DNA of 64,000 bases from Mediterraneibacter gnavus ATCC 29149 (GTDB lineage: Bacteria; Bacillota; Clostridia; Lachnospirales; Lachnospiraceae). Location: positions 1,357,001 through 1,421,000 of the forward strand of contig NZ_CP043051.1 of NCBI RefSeq assembly GCF_008121495.1, read 5' to 3'. Below the pieces are notes generated by a model, which was given only the letters and a program-made list of their open reading frames with translations, had not been told where the DNA came from and searched no databases. The position numbers were made by a program, and so were the translations under genes. Shown one piece after another: positions 52,838 through 63,066 of the stretch (positions are counted from its first letter, which is position 1; every line of letters starts with the position of its first letter).

Positions 52838-53386
52838 TCACAAACTTCCGCCATTTTCCCGCAGCCATTTCTGTGCTTTTCGGTAATCGGGCAGTACGGA
52901 TTCTACAATATTATAAAAGGCTTTTGAGTGATTCATTTCCAGACGGTGGGCGAGTTCATGTACAACGATGTAGTCCACGATTTCTTCCGGAGCGAAGATC
53001 AGACGCCAGTTATAGTTTAAATTTCCGGCGCTGGAGCAGCTTCCCCAGCGGGTTTTCTGTTCCCGGATGGAGATACGGCCGTAGGTGACGCCCATGATAC
53101 GGGCATAATATTCTGTCTTGCGTGTAAAAATATCCCGTGCAAGCTGGATGTATCGTTTCCGGTCATTTTCAGAAATCTGAGGTTTTTCAGAAGATTGCTC
53201 AAGACGCTGAGATGCCGAGTCCAGATGCTTTAGGATCCAGGCTTGCTTTTCGTAAAGAAATGTATCAATGGTCGGGGCAGGACAGTTTTTGGGTACCCGG
53301 ACACGGACCGTCGCCTGTGCAGTAATCTGAATTGCGAGGGATTTTCTGTCACTGTATATGACTTCATAAGGAAAGGGATGCTGCAT
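52838..53386 (-). CDS. YgjP-like metallopeptidase (DUF45 / SprT-like)
   Basis: A 182-residue protein with the zinc motif VVHELAHRLEMNHSKAFY (HExxH with downstream ligand, near residue 143) and the TRWGSCSSAGNLNYNWRLIFAP block typical of the YgjP/DUF45 family. The N-terminal half is a beta/helix domain (VRVRVPKNCP). Members are small zinc metallopeptidases of unclear substrate. It is read convergently to maf-DUF6472. AAAGGAG precedes the ATG. Confidence 0.9.
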   Translation of the reverse strand: MQHPFPYEVIYSDRKSLAIQITAQATVRVRVPKNCPAPTIDTFLYEKQAWILKHLDSASQRLEQSSEKPQISENDRKRYIQLARDIFTRKTEYYARIMGVTYGRISIREQKTRWGSCSSAGNLNYNWRLIFAPEEIVDYIVVHELAHRLEMNHSKAFYNIVESVLPDYRKAQKWLRENGGSL

Positions 53387-53716
53387 GAAATTCTCCTTTG
53401 TAACAATTATTTTAGTTTCAGTTTAGAGAAAACAAAAAGAAAGTGCAAGATATAATTTATAAAAAGGTTTTGTTGTTTTTGTAGAAAATATGAATTGCTT
53501 TATTCTGGGAAAAGAGTGTATAATAAATTTATTCGTAAGCTGTATTCTTGCAGCACTTTTGAGTTTTAAAAGTTCAGAAGAATCTAAGGTTCAATATTCA
53601 GGCCAATCAGCCGGTATTTATCCAATGTTTTGAAATAAGATCTTTGCTGATGGAAATAATACAGAAAATGACTGTTGAAAGGGTTAAATTTATCATAGTA
53701 GAAAGCAGGTGAGAAC
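53387..53716 (+). other. Divergent intergenic region with promoter
   Basis: About 330 AT-rich bases between two divergent genes. It holds a good promoter (53495-53524) for the AlbA-type gene and a possible short hairpin (ACTTTTGAGTTTTAAAAGT) about 50 bases after it. I see no coding sequence. The long 190-base leader could carry a control element, but no known riboswitch pattern is evident. Confidence 0.4.
53495..53524 (+). promoter_or_regulatory. Sigma-70-type promoter for AlbA-type gene
   Basis: TTGCTT at 53495-53500, an 18-base spacer and TATAAT at 53519-53524. It leaves a leader of about 190 bases. Confidence 0.7.
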
Positions 53717-55216
53717 ATGATTGATAAGAACTATTTTGGCGAAGGAAAGAATATTGAATTTAAAAGAGAAATTCCAGGTAATCATGAGAAATTTTTAAAA
53801 GATATTATTGCATTTTCTAACAGCACAGGTGGGAAAGTGATAGTAGGAATTGAGGATGAAACAGGGACTGTTTATGGAATTGGTGAACAAAGCCCATTTA
53901 AATTGTCGGATTCCATTTCTAATATGGTTTCAGATGCGTGTACACCACAGATTGAACCGGATATTTCAATCCAGACAATAGAAGAAAAAACGGTACTTGT
54001 CATAGATATTGTTCCTGGAAAGTTCAGACCTTATTATATTGCGAAAAAAGGAAAAGAGACTACAGCTTTTATTCGAATTAATGGAACAAGCAGACCTGCT
54101 GACGCAAGAAAATTAAAAGAGTTAGAGTTGGAAGGCCAGAATATTTCCTATGATTCACTACAGGAAATAGGAAGAGAATTTGACAAAGAAAAGGCATTGA
54201 AACTTTGCGAAACAATGAAAAAGATAGCAGTTATATCCTGTAAAACAGACGAAAAAAATGCAGCAAAGGACATGACTATAGAGAAGCTTGAAGATTTTGG
54301 AATTCTTTGTAGGGTAGGGAGAACGCTCTATCCGACACATGCATTTGATCTGATGACAGATAACAAAAGTAAAGCATCAAAAATTCAATGTGCATTATTT
54401 AAGGGAACAATCAGAGATGTTTTTATTGATCAAAAAGAATTTGATGGGCCAATTTACGAACAGGTGGAAAAAGCATATCAATTTGTTTTAAGGCATATTA
54501 ATATGGGGGCAGAAATCGAAGGGATATATAGAAATGATTCTTATGAACTTCCAGTATCTGCTATTAGAGAAATGATTGCCAATGCTGTTGTACACAGGAG
54601 TTATGTAGATAAGTCTTGTATTCAGGTGAGCATTTTTGATGACAGAGTTGAGGTGTTATCACCTGGGATGCTTTATGGTGGATTGGATATTGAAACTGCA
54701 AAGTTAGGAAAATCTACTTGCAGAAATGAAGCGATTGCAGAAGCGTTTCATTATATGCATATAGTAGAGGCATGGGGAACAGGGATACCGAGAATTATAA
54801 ACAGATGTAGAGAGTATGATTTACCTGAACCGACATTTGAAGAGTTTGGAAATGGATTTAAGGTTACAATGTTTAGGAAAGTAAGCAACGCCAATGAAAA
54901 AGTAAGCAACGCTAATGAAAAAGTAAGCAACGCTAATGAAAAAGTAAGCAACGCTAATGAAAAAGTAAGCAACACTTTTGAAAAGTATTTGCCATTATTC
55001 AAGGAAGCAGAGATTACGGAGAAATTTATTGAGAATAGTGGCAGAGTATTTCTGGAAAGTGGAGTAGACAAACCATTTGGACAGGCAAATATTATGGAAT
55101 GGTTAGGATGTTCAAAATCCAAAGCAACAAATGTTATGAATGCAATGAAGGCAGCGAAAGTCATAAAAAAAGTCACAGGACTGGGTGCAGGGAAGTATAA
55201 GTTTATAGAACTATAG
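53717..55216 (+). CDS. Schlafen AlbA_2 / RecG-like ATP-binding transcriptional regulator
   Basis: A 499-residue protein. N-terminal AlbA_2 domain: EGKNIEFKREIPGNHEKFLKDIIAFSNSTGGKVIVGIEDETG, then FIRINGTSRPADARKLKELELEG near residue 118. A histidine-kinase-like ATPase segment follows (SAIREMIANAVVHRSYVDKSCIQVSIFDDRVEVLSPG, HIVEAWGTGIPRIINRC). Between residues 389 and 423 it has four copies of VSNANEK and a fifth, VSNTFEK, encoded by a 21-bp tandem repeat. The end is a winged-helix-like part (ANIMEWLGCSKSKATNVMNAMKAAKVIKKV). Such proteins are often linked to regulation or defence; the role here is not known. Confidence 0.87.
   Translation: MIDKNYFGEGKNIEFKREIPGNHEKFLKDIIAFSNSTGGKVIVGIEDETGTVYGIGEQSPFKLSDSISNMVSDACTPQIEPDISIQTIEEKTVLVIDIVPGKFRPYYIAKKGKETTAFIRINGTSRPADARKLKELELEGQNISYDSLQEIGREFDKEKALKLCETMKKIAVISCKTDEKNAAKDMTIEKLEDFGILCRVGRTLYPTHAFDLMTDNKSKASKIQCALFKGTIRDVFIDQKEFDGPIYEQVEKAYQFVLRHINMGAEIEGIYRNDSYELPVSAIREMIANAVVHRSYVDKSCIQVSIFDDRVEVLSPGMLYGGLDIETAKLGKSTCRNEAIAEAFHYMHIVEAWGTGIPRIINRCREYDLPEPTFEEFGNGFKVTMFRKVSNANEKVSNANEKVSNANEKVSNANEKVSNTFEKYLPLFKEAEITEKFIENSGRVFLESGVDKPFGQANIMEWLGCSKSKATNVMNAMKAAKVIKKVTGLGAGKYKFIEL
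54881..54985 (+). repeat. Five tandem 21-bp repeats inside AlbA-type gene
   Basis: Unit GTAAGCAACGCTAATGAAAA(A): first copy has one silent change, copies 2-4 are identical and copy 5 has diverged. Because 21 is a multiple of three, gain or loss of a unit keeps the frame and changes linker length by seven residues. Confidence 0.93.
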
Positions 55217-55358
55217 AAAAAAGAGAAGGTCTCTCAAGGAAGGCACCCCAACAGAACAATCTTGCAATCCCGATGTTATCTTTCTATAATATTCTTAAGT
55301 GTAAAGGAAATGGAAGTATCGTTTGAAATGATACAGAAGAGCAGAAAGGGAGCGGGGA

Positions 55359-56258
55359 ATGAAAGAAAAGAAAGAGAAAAAACAAAACGGCTATTTCCGC
55401 CATATGGCGGAAGCGATAAAAATGGAACTCAGGGAACATAAAAGCTCATTTATGGTGTATCTTATTTTGCGGATTCTTGTGATCGTGATGCTGGTGCTCC
55501 AGGTTTTAAATCAGAATTATGAAAACGTATTTTTATGCATTCTGACACTTTTGCTTCTGATTGTTCCAAGTTTTGTGCAGGTAACGTTTAAAATAGAGCT
55601 GCCTACAACGCTGGAGATCATCGTATTGTTTTTTATATTTGCAGCGGAGATATTAGGTGAGATCAATGAATTTTATCTGCTGTTTCCGTTCTGGGATACG
55701 GTGCTGCATACGCTGAATGGATTTCTGGCAGCGGCAATCGGATTTTCTCTGGTGGATCTGCTGAACCGGAGTGAGCGTACCGTCTTTAATCTGTCACCGG
55801 TGTTTACAGCGATCGTGGCATTTTGTTTTTCTATGACGATTGGAGTTGTATGGGAGTTTTTTGAGTTTGGGATGGATCAGTTTCTCGGATATGACATGCA
55901 GAAGGATACGGTTCTTTCTGCAATCACATCGGTCATGCTGAATCCGGACGGAAGAAATATTCCGGTGACGATCGATCAGATCAGGGAAGTGATGATCAAT
56001 GGACAGCCATTGGGGGTGGGCGGATATCTGGACATCGGACTGATCGACACAATGGAAGACTTGTTTGTGAATTTTATCGGTGCAGCAGTTTTTTCAGTGA
56101 TTGGATTTTTCTATGTGAGAAGCCGTGGAAAGGGCGTTGCAGGCAGATTTATTCCGAGAAGAAAAAGAGCGGAGAGAGATTTCCTTAAAATTGCAAGGGA
56201 ACAATCTCTGGAAGAGTCTGAAAATAAGGAGAAAATACAGTCTCAAAAGAGAGAATAA
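55359..56258 (+). CDS. DUF2238-like integral membrane protein
   Basis: A 299-residue protein with about seven spans. WDTVLHTLNGFLAAAIGFSLVDLLN near residue 112, IGVVWEFFEFGMDQFLGYDMQKDT near 163 and GLIDTMEDLFVNFIGAAVFSVIGFF near 228 carry the conserved charged residues of the DUF2238/YjdF-type family. The C-terminal 40 residues are charged and cytoplasmic. Function is unknown. AAAGGGAGCGGGG lies upstream. It ends at a terminator and is not part of the ATP synthase operon. Confidence 0.82.
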   Translation: MKEKKEKKQNGYFRHMAEAIKMELREHKSSFMVYLILRILVIVMLVLQVLNQNYENVFLCILTLLLLIVPSFVQVTFKIELPTTLEIIVLFFIFAAEILGEINEFYLLFPFWDTVLHTLNGFLAAAIGFSLVDLLNRSERTVFNLSPVFTAIVAFCFSMTIGVVWEFFEFGMDQFLGYDMQKDTVLSAITSVMLNPDGRNIPVTIDQIREVMINGQPLGVGGYLDIGLIDTMEDLFVNFIGAAVFSVIGFFYVRSRGKGVAGRFIPRRKRAERDFLKIAREQSLEESENKEKIQSQKRE

Positions 56259-56268
56259 GGTGGAAATG

Positions 56269-56321
56269 GGACTTTTTGTACACAGAATTGTGCTTCTATG
56301 TGCAGAAAGTCCTCTTTTTTT
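56269..56321 (+). terminator. Terminator after DUF2238-like gene
   Basis: Arms GGACTTT and GAAAGTCC with an inner stem GTACACAG / CTATGTGC are followed by CTTTTTTTAT. Confidence 0.8.
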
Positions 56322-56570
56322 ATGGTTTCAGAGAGTATTTCCACAAACAGAACGACAGGTATTTCACAATATTATGGAAGTTTGATGAAAAAAGTGCAAA
56401 TGAATTACTGTATATTAGTGAAAAAGGAATGGTATAAAATAAAAATGACGAAAAGTCAGTAAAATAAGGTTGAAATATTCCTAAAAAAAGAAAAAAACGT
56501 ATTTTAAAACACTGGGAATTTCGACAAAAAAAGAGTGCGATCGGAAAAAGAAAACCCTAAATTTTTTTTG

Positions 56571-56599
56571 TTGACAAACTCACTTGCTGGGAGTAGGAT
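56571..56599 (+). promoter_or_regulatory. Sigma-70-type promoter of atp operon
   Basis: Consensus TTGACA at 56571-56576, a 17-base spacer and TAGGAT at 56594-56599, about 170 bases before atpB. Confidence 0.75.
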
Positions 56600-56644
56600 T
56601 TAGATAACTTTTTAGGCACGCTGTCTGAAAAGGGATTATAGTAC

Positions 56645-56676
56645 GGAGATTTCAAAGCATGAAATTTCCTTTTTTA
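56645..56676 (+). promoter_or_regulatory. Terminator-like hairpin (attenuator) in atp leader
   Basis: Stem GGAGATTTCA / TGAAATTTCC (one wobble pair) with a 5-base loop followed by TTTTTTAT. It lies between promoter and first gene, so partial termination could tune the operon. Confidence 0.6.
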
Positions 56677-56766
56677 TGCTCGTAAGAGGCCTCCACCTGG
56701 AAGAGAAAAGGGAAGACCCCCAAAGGGCAGTAATTAAAAAAAGAGACAGGAAAGGGAGGGAGCGAT

Positions 56767-57447
56767 ACGGAAAATTTAGCAACAGAATTGATGGAAGAGC
56801 TGAACTGTAAAACAGTATTTGAACTTCCGGTTCTCGGCGGAATTTCGGAGTCCGTGGTTGTTACATGGATCATTATGGCGGTTCTGGTTGGATTATCATT
56901 GATTCTGGTGAGAAATCTGAAGGTAGAAAACCCGGGAAAAGTTCAGTTGGCATTGGAAGCTGCAATTGACTGGGCAACGGATTTCTTTGAAGGGATCCTC
57001 GGTAAAGGGAACAAAAGATATATACCGTATCTGATCACAGTTCTTCTTTATCTGGCGTGCGCCAACATGATTGGTCTGCTTGGCTTTAAGCCGCCGACAA
57101 AAGATCTGAATGTAACAGCAGCACTTGCCGTGATGAGTATGTGCCTGATCGAATATTCAGGAATACATAAAAACGGTATGAAACATTGGGTCAAGCATTT
57201 TGCCAAACCGGTGCCGGTGGTTGCACCGATTATGATTCTGGAAATTTTTATCCGCCCATTGTCGCTCTGTATGCGACTGTTTGGTAACATGCTGGCAGGA
57301 TTTGTGGTAATGGAACTTTTAAAAGCATTTGTTCCGCTGATTATACCACTTCCGATGAATTTCTATTTCGATATTTTTGATGGTCTGATTCAGGCATATG
57401 TATTTGTATTTCTGACCGCACTGTTTATGACAGAAGAACAGGAATAG
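56767..57447 (+). CDS. atpB: F0F1 ATP synthase subunit a, apparent ACG start
   Basis: About 226 residues if translation starts at 56767; 218 from the ATG at 56791. The core is clear, with RPLSLCMRLFGNMLAGFVV carrying the essential Arg near residue 165 and QAYVFVFLTALFMTEE at the C-terminus. The excellent AAAGGGAGGG ribosome-binding site (56751-56760) is 6 bases from ACG at 56767, followed by codons for ENLATELMEELNCKT, the family-like N-terminus. The ATG at 56791 and TTG at 56788 have no ribosome-binding site. So the start seems to be ACG (mutated ATG) or a base error. Subunit a forms the proton path next to the c ring. First gene of the operon. Confidence 0.9.
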   Translation, partial: TENLATELMEELNCKTVFELPVLGGISESVVVTWIIMAVLVGLSLILVRNLKVENPGKVQLALEAAIDWATDFFEGILGKGNKRYIPYLITVLLYLACANMIGLLGFKPPTKDLNVTAALAVMSMCLIEYSGIHKNGMKHWVKHFAKPVPVVAPIMILEIFIRPLSLCMRLFGNMLAGFVVMELLKAFVPLIIPLPMNFYFDIFDGLIQAYVFVFLTALFMTEEQE

Positions 57448-57494
57448 AAACGGAATTTTTGAACAAATAAAAGAATAAAAAGGAGATTAGAATT

Positions 57495-57719
57495 ATGGGA
57501 GCACTTATTGCAATTGGAGCAGGAATCGCAGTATTAACAGGTATTGGAGCAGGAGTGGGAATTGGTATCGCAACAGGAAAAGCAGTGGATGCAATCGCAA
57601 GACAGCCAGAGGCTGAAAGCAAGATCAGCAAGAACCTGATCCTTGGTTGTGCACTTGCAGAGGCAACTGCAATTTATGGATTTATCATTGGTATTCTGAT
57701 CGTATTCTTCTTAAAATAA
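57495..57719 (+). CDS. atpE: F0F1 ATP synthase subunit c
   Basis: A 74-residue hairpin of two membrane helices around the ARQPEA loop, with the ion-binding Glu at residue 56 (LAEATAIYGF). Compared with the Na+-type c subunit of Ilyobacter tartaricus, the Gln32 position is Ile23 and the Ser66 position is Ala57, while Thr58 and Tyr61 are kept. Loss of both side-chain ligands points to H+ rather than Na+. That is inferred from established ligand knowledge. AAAAGGAG precedes the ATG. Confidence 0.95.
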   Translation: MGALIAIGAGIAVLTGIGAGVGIGIATGKAVDAIARQPEAESKISKNLILGCALAEATAIYGFIIGILIVFFLK

Positions 57720-57754
57720 GCAAATAGAATTAACAGGAAAGGCGGGTGTGGGAA

Positions 57755-58252
57755 GTGCTGAGATTTGATATGAACTTTCTATATACCATGATTAACCTGA
57801 TCGTCCTGGCTTTCTTATTAAAGAAGTTTTTGATCAAGCCTGTGACCGACATTATGGAAAAGCGCCGTCAGCTGATCGAAGACGGATTGAAAAATGCCCA
57901 GAATGCACAGGAAGATGCGATGAAGATGAAGGAAGAATATGCGCAGGCACTTGGCGGGGCAAAAGAAGAATCTGTGCGGATCGTAGAGAAAGCACGTAAG
58001 GACGCCAAATCAGAGTATGAACGTATTGTAGAGGAGGCGGATGCCAGGGCAGGCAGTATCATCGAGTCTGCCAAGGCGGATATCCGTGTAGAACGAGAGC
58101 AGACAATGAGTGCACTCCAGTCTGAAATCGCAGGACTTGCAATGACAGCTGCAGCGAAGATCGTGGCAGAACAGACAGGCAATAATCAGGAAATATATGA
58201 TAAGTTTCTGGAAGAAGTAGGTGAAGCTCATGAAGACACAGACAACAACTAG
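57755..58252 (+). CDS. atpF: F0F1 ATP synthase subunit b
   Basis: A 165-residue stalk subunit with an N-terminal span (FLYTMINLIVLAFLLKKFL) and a long charged coiled coil (MEKRRQLIEDGLKNAQNAQEDAMKM onward). The start is uncertain: GTG at 57755 gives MLRFDMNF, the usual start of homologues, with AGGAAAGG 12 bases upstream; GTG at 57746 would add three residues. It overlaps atpH by 23 bases. Confidence 0.93.
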   Translation: MLRFDMNFLYTMINLIVLAFLLKKFLIKPVTDIMEKRRQLIEDGLKNAQNAQEDAMKMKEEYAQALGGAKEESVRIVEKARKDAKSEYERIVEEADARAGSIIESAKADIRVEREQTMSALQSEIAGLAMTAAAKIVAEQTGNNQEIYDKFLEEVGEAHEDTDNN

Positions 58253-58766
58253 TCAGATGTACTGTTCATCTGCAGCAATGCGGTATGCACAGGTGTTGTA
58301 TGAGCTGAATGTTCCGAAGGAAGCCATACAGAAAGCAAGAGAGATATTTGAGGAGGTACCGCAGCTTCATGATGTGTTTGTGAATCCGACAATTCCGGCA
58401 CAGAAGAAAGAACGTGTGATCGACAAGGTATTTCCGCAGGAAATGAGAAATTTCCTGAAAGTGGCATGTAAATATGAGAGAATGGATCTGATTCCGGAGA
58501 TATTTGCTGCATATGACAGATATTGTGACGAGCAGGATCGGATCTTAAGTGCCGTATTGACATGTGTAGAGCTGCCCAGTGACGAGCAGCTCAAAAATAT
58601 GGAAGCGTTCCTTTGTAAAAAATATGAAGCGAGCAAGGCCAGGATTGAGATTCAGACAGACAGTACGCTGCTTGGCGGATTTGTTCTGCGCACAGGAAGC
58701 GATGAATATGACTGGAGTCTGAAAGGACGTCTGGACAGACTAGGACAAAAATTAACCTGGAGGTGA
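58230..58766 (+). CDS. atpH: F0F1 ATP synthase subunit delta
   Basis: A 178-residue OSCP/delta subunit: [19 protein letters not shown] at the start, [22 protein letters not shown] in the middle and [31 protein letters not shown] at the end. It links stator b to the F1 head. ATG at 58230 with AGGTGAAG upstream is chosen over GTG 58221. Confidence 0.93.
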   Translation: MKTQTTTSQMYCSSAAMRYAQVLYELNVPKEAIQKAREIFEEVPQLHDVFVNPTIPAQKKERVIDKVFPQEMRNFLKVACKYERMDLIPEIFAAYDRYCDEQDRILSAVLTCVELPSDEQLKNMEAFLCKKYEASKARIEIQTDSTLLGGFVLRTGSDEYDWSLKGRLDRLGQKLTWR

Positions 58767-58771
58767 ACAAG

Positions 58772-60280
58772 GTGAGTTCAATCAATTCAGATGAAATTAT
58801 TTCTATTTTAAAAGAAGAGATAGAAAATTTTGACAGTGTGAGCAAAGACAGCGAAGTGGGAACAGTCGTTGCTGTAGGTGACGGAATTGCGACTATTTAT
58901 GGGATTGATCACGCAATGTATGGAGAGATTGTTACCTTCGATACGGGTTTGAAAGGAATGGTACAGGATATTCAGAAAAATGAAATCGGAGTCATTCTTT
59001 TTGGACGGGACACAGATATCAAAGAAGGGACAAAAGTAACTCGTACAGGAAAAAAGGCCGGTGTACCGGTTGGAAATAAATATGTAGGAAGAGTTGTCAA
59101 TGCACTGGGAGCTCCGATTGATGGAAAAGGCGAGATCGAAGCAGATGATTACCGTCCGATCGAGCAGGAGGCGCCGGGAATTATTGACAGAAAATCAGTT
59201 AGCGTACCGATGGAAACAGGAATCCTTTCCATCGATGCCATGTTCCCGATCGGACGTGGGCAAAGAGAGCTGATCATCGGAGACCGTCAGACAGGAAAAA
59301 CATCCATTGCGATGGATACAATCCTGAATCAGAAGGGAAAAGATGTAATCTGTATTTATGTGGCGATCGGACAGAAGGCTTCTACTGTTGCAAAAGTTGT
59401 AAATACATTGAAGAATAATGATGCACTGGATTATACGATTGTGGTATCTTCTACAGCAAGTGACTGTGCGCCGCTTCAGTATATCGCACCATATGCCGGA
59501 ACAGCAATGGCAGAGCATTTTATGTATCAGGGAAAAGATGTCCTGATCGTCTATGATGATCTGTCAAAACATGCGGTTGCCTATCGTGCATTGTCTCTGC
59601 TGCTCGGTCGTTCACCGGGACGTGAGGCATATCCGGGAGATGTATTCTATCTGCATTCCAGACTGTTGGAGCGTTCCAGCCGTCTGAGTGATGAATTGGG
59701 AGGCGGTTCTATTACAGCACTGCCAATCATTGAGACGCAGGCAGGAGATGTATCCGCATATATTCCGACTAATGTAATTTCCATTACAGACGGACAGATC
59801 TTCCTGGAGAGCGATCTGTTTGCAGCAGGTATGAGACCGGCCGTAAACGTAGGTCTTTCCGTATCTCGTGTTGGTGGTGCCGCACAGACAAAAGCGATGA
59901 AAAAAGCATCCGGAAGTATTCGTATTGATCTGGCACAGTACCGCGAGATGGAAGTGTTCACGCAGTTTAGTTCCGATCTGGATGCTGCGACAAAAGAACA
60001 GCTGGAGTATGGAAGTGGTTTGATGGAATTGTTGAAGCAGCCGCTTTATCATCCGCTCAGTCTGCATGAAAAGGTCATCACACTGTGTGCGGCGACACAT
60101 AAAGTGATGCTTGGAATAGAAAAAGCAAAAATCAAACAGTTCCAGGCAGACCTGCTTCGTCATTTCGATTCAGATTATCCGGAAATCGGACAGGAAATCG
60201 AAGAGAAAAAGGTACTGACAGAAGAACTGATCGAAAAGATCGTGGAGACCGCAAAGGAATTCAAGAAGAGCAGGTGTTAA
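58772..60280 (+). CDS. atpA: F0F1 ATP synthase subunit alpha
   Basis: A 502-residue non-catalytic nucleotide-binding subunit with Walker [16 protein letters not shown] (near residue 172), [16 protein letters not shown] and the [24 protein letters not shown] segment. GTG at 58772 has GGAGGTG at a good distance and overlaps nothing; a GTG at 58763 is within that ribosome-binding site and is rejected. Confidence 0.95.
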   Translation: MSSINSDEIISILKEEIENFDSVSKDSEVGTVVAVGDGIATIYGIDHAMYGEIVTFDTGLKGMVQDIQKNEIGVILFGRDTDIKEGTKVTRTGKKAGVPVGNKYVGRVVNALGAPIDGKGEIEADDYRPIEQEAPGIIDRKSVSVPMETGILSIDAMFPIGRGQRELIIGDRQTGKTSIAMDTILNQKGKDVICIYVAIGQKASTVAKVVNTLKNNDALDYTIVVSSTASDCAPLQYIAPYAGTAMAEHFMYQGKDVLIVYDDLSKHAVAYRALSLLLGRSPGREAYPGDVFYLHSRLLERSSRLSDELGGGSITALPIIETQAGDVSAYIPTNVISITDGQIFLESDLFAAGMRPAVNVGLSVSRVGGAAQTKAMKKASGSIRIDLAQYREMEVFTQFSSDLDAATKEQLEYGSGLMELLKQPLYHPLSLHEKVITLCAATHKVMLGIEKAKIKQFQADLLRHFDSDYPEIGQEIEEKKVLTEELIEKIVETAKEFKKSRC

Positions 60281-60281
60281 T

Positions 60282-61175
60282 ATGGCAAATATCAGAGAAA
60301 TACAGAGCCGCATCAACAGCGTAAAAGATACGATGAAGATCACAAATGCGATGTATATGATTTCCTCTTCAAAAATGACGCAGGCCAGAAAAAAACTGGC
60401 GGATACAGAGCCGTATTTTTATGGACTTCAGGGTGAGATTTCCCGTATCCTGCGCCATGTGCCAGAGATCCGGCATTCTTATTTTGATGCCCGCCAGGAT
60501 ATCCCGGCAGAGCAGAAAAGGATCGGTTCGATCGTAATTACGGCAGACAAGGGACTTGCCGGAGCTTATAATCATAATATTATCAAGCTGGAAGAAGAGA
60601 TCCTTGCACAGCCGGGGATTCACAAGCTCTTTGTTGTAGGTGAGCTGGGACGGCATTATTTTGCAAAACATAATGTAGAGATTGACACAAATTTCCAGTA
60701 TACCGTTCAGAAACCGACGATGCACCGTGCCAGAGATATTGGCTGGTCGGTGATCGATCAGTTTCTGGCAGGGGAGCTGGATGAAGTGTATGTTGTATAC
60801 ACCCGCATGGAGAATTCGGTACAGACAGATGCGGAAAAATTGAAACTGCTTCCGTTGGAGGCCAAAGACTTCGGAAGTATGAAAATGCCTCTGAATATGT
60901 ATCGGGAAGCAATTGAACTGTATCCTTCCGCAGACAGCGTGATGGACAGTATTGTTCCGAACTATGTCATTGGTATGGTCTACGGATGTCTGGTAGAGGC
61001 ATATGCCAGTGAACACAATGCCCGTATGATGGCGATGAAGGCTGCTACAGACAGCGCTGAAAGCCTGATCCGGGAGTTGTCAATCGTATATAACAGAGCC
61101 AGACAGGCTGCAATTACCCAGGAAATTACGGAAGTTTGCAGCGGTGCGAAGGCGCAGAAGCAGAAAAGGAAGTGA
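60282..61175 (+). CDS. atpG: F0F1 ATP synthase subunit gamma
   Basis: A 297-residue central shaft subunit: ANIREIQSRINSVKDTMKITNAMYMISSSKM at the N-terminus, ITADKGLAGAYNHNI near residue 86 and the C-terminal helix AASTDSAE-type (KAATDSAESLIRELSIVYNRARQAAITQEITEV). It starts one base after the atpA stop. Confidence 0.95.
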   Translation: MANIREIQSRINSVKDTMKITNAMYMISSSKMTQARKKLADTEPYFYGLQGEISRILRHVPEIRHSYFDARQDIPAEQKRIGSIVITADKGLAGAYNHNIIKLEEEILAQPGIHKLFVVGELGRHYFAKHNVEIDTNFQYTVQKPTMHRARDIGWSVIDQFLAGELDEVYVVYTRMENSVQTDAEKLKLLPLEAKDFGSMKMPLNMYREAIELYPSADSVMDSIVPNYVIGMVYGCLVEAYASEHNARMMAMKAATDSAESLIRELSIVYNRARQAAITQEITEVCSGAKAQKQKRK

Positions 61176-61181
61176 GAATAG

Positions 61182-62579
<1,398 letters not shown>

Positions 62580-62590
62580 GAGCGTGGCAT

Positions 62591-63007
62591 ATGGATACAT
62601 TTGGTTTGAAAATCATCGCAAGTGACAGGGTTTTTTACGAAGGACGCTGCAGAAAGCTTGTAATTCCGGCGCCGGATGGTGAAAAGGGAATCTTGCCGAA
62701 CCATGAAAATATGGTGATTGCAGTGAAGATCGGAATGGCCCGTATGGAGATCGAAGAAGGAAACTGGGTAGAAGTTGCACTCGGAAGAGGATTTGCAGAG
62801 GTAGTCAACAACCGTGTGACACTGCTGGTAGATACAGCAGAAAAGCCGGAGGAGATTGATATCCGTCATGCACAGGAGCAGAAAGAGCGTGCAGAGGAGC
62901 GAATCCGCCAGAAACAGAGCATCCAGGAATATTATCATTCTCAGGCATCTCTGGCGAGAGCTATGAACCGATTGCGAGTATCTCAGGGAAAACGCTGGAA
63001 TTTATAG
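62591..63007 (+). CDS. atpC: F0F1 ATP synthase subunit epsilon
   Basis: A 138-residue subunit: the beta-sandwich start FGLKIIASDRVFYEGRCRKLVIPAPDGEKGILPNHENMV and the two-helix C-terminal part (EEIDIRHAQEQKERAEERIRQKQ, LARAMNRLRVSQG). It inhibits or tunes F1. Last gene of the operon, followed by a strong terminator. Confidence 0.94.
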   Translation: MDTFGLKIIASDRVFYEGRCRKLVIPAPDGEKGILPNHENMVIAVKIGMARMEIEEGNWVEVALGRGFAEVVNNRVTLLVDTAEKPEEIDIRHAQEQKERAEERIRQKQSIQEYYHSQASLARAMNRLRVSQGKRWNL

Positions 63008-63008
63008 A

Positions 63009-63062
63009 GAAAAGAAACAAGGAAGTTTGCGCAAAAGGTGCAGCTTCCTTGTTTCTTTTCAC
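63009..63062 (+). terminator. Rho-independent terminator of atp operon
   Basis: A perfect 17-bp stem (GAAAAGAAACAAGGAAG / CTTCCTTGTTTCTTTTC) with an 18-base loop. The T-rich stretch lies in the 3' arm. Confidence 0.9.
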
Positions 63063-63066
63063 ATAT

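Larger units (their letters stand above)
56322..56766 (+). other. Leader region of ATP synthase operon
   Basis: About 445 bases without a convincing ORF. The first 250 are AT-rich and featureless. A promoter is at 56571-56599 and a terminator-like hairpin at 56645-56676, then an A/G-rich stretch leading to AAAGGGAGGG before atpB. Confidence 0.5.

Noticed and set aside
53520-53716. Possible riboswitch in the leader of the AlbA-type gene
   Set aside because: The leader is long, but no known riboswitch core or T-box pattern could be recognised.
54881-54985. Possible CRISPR-like repeats
   Set aside because: Units are directly adjacent without spacers and in frame with a coding sequence, so it is a coding tandem repeat.
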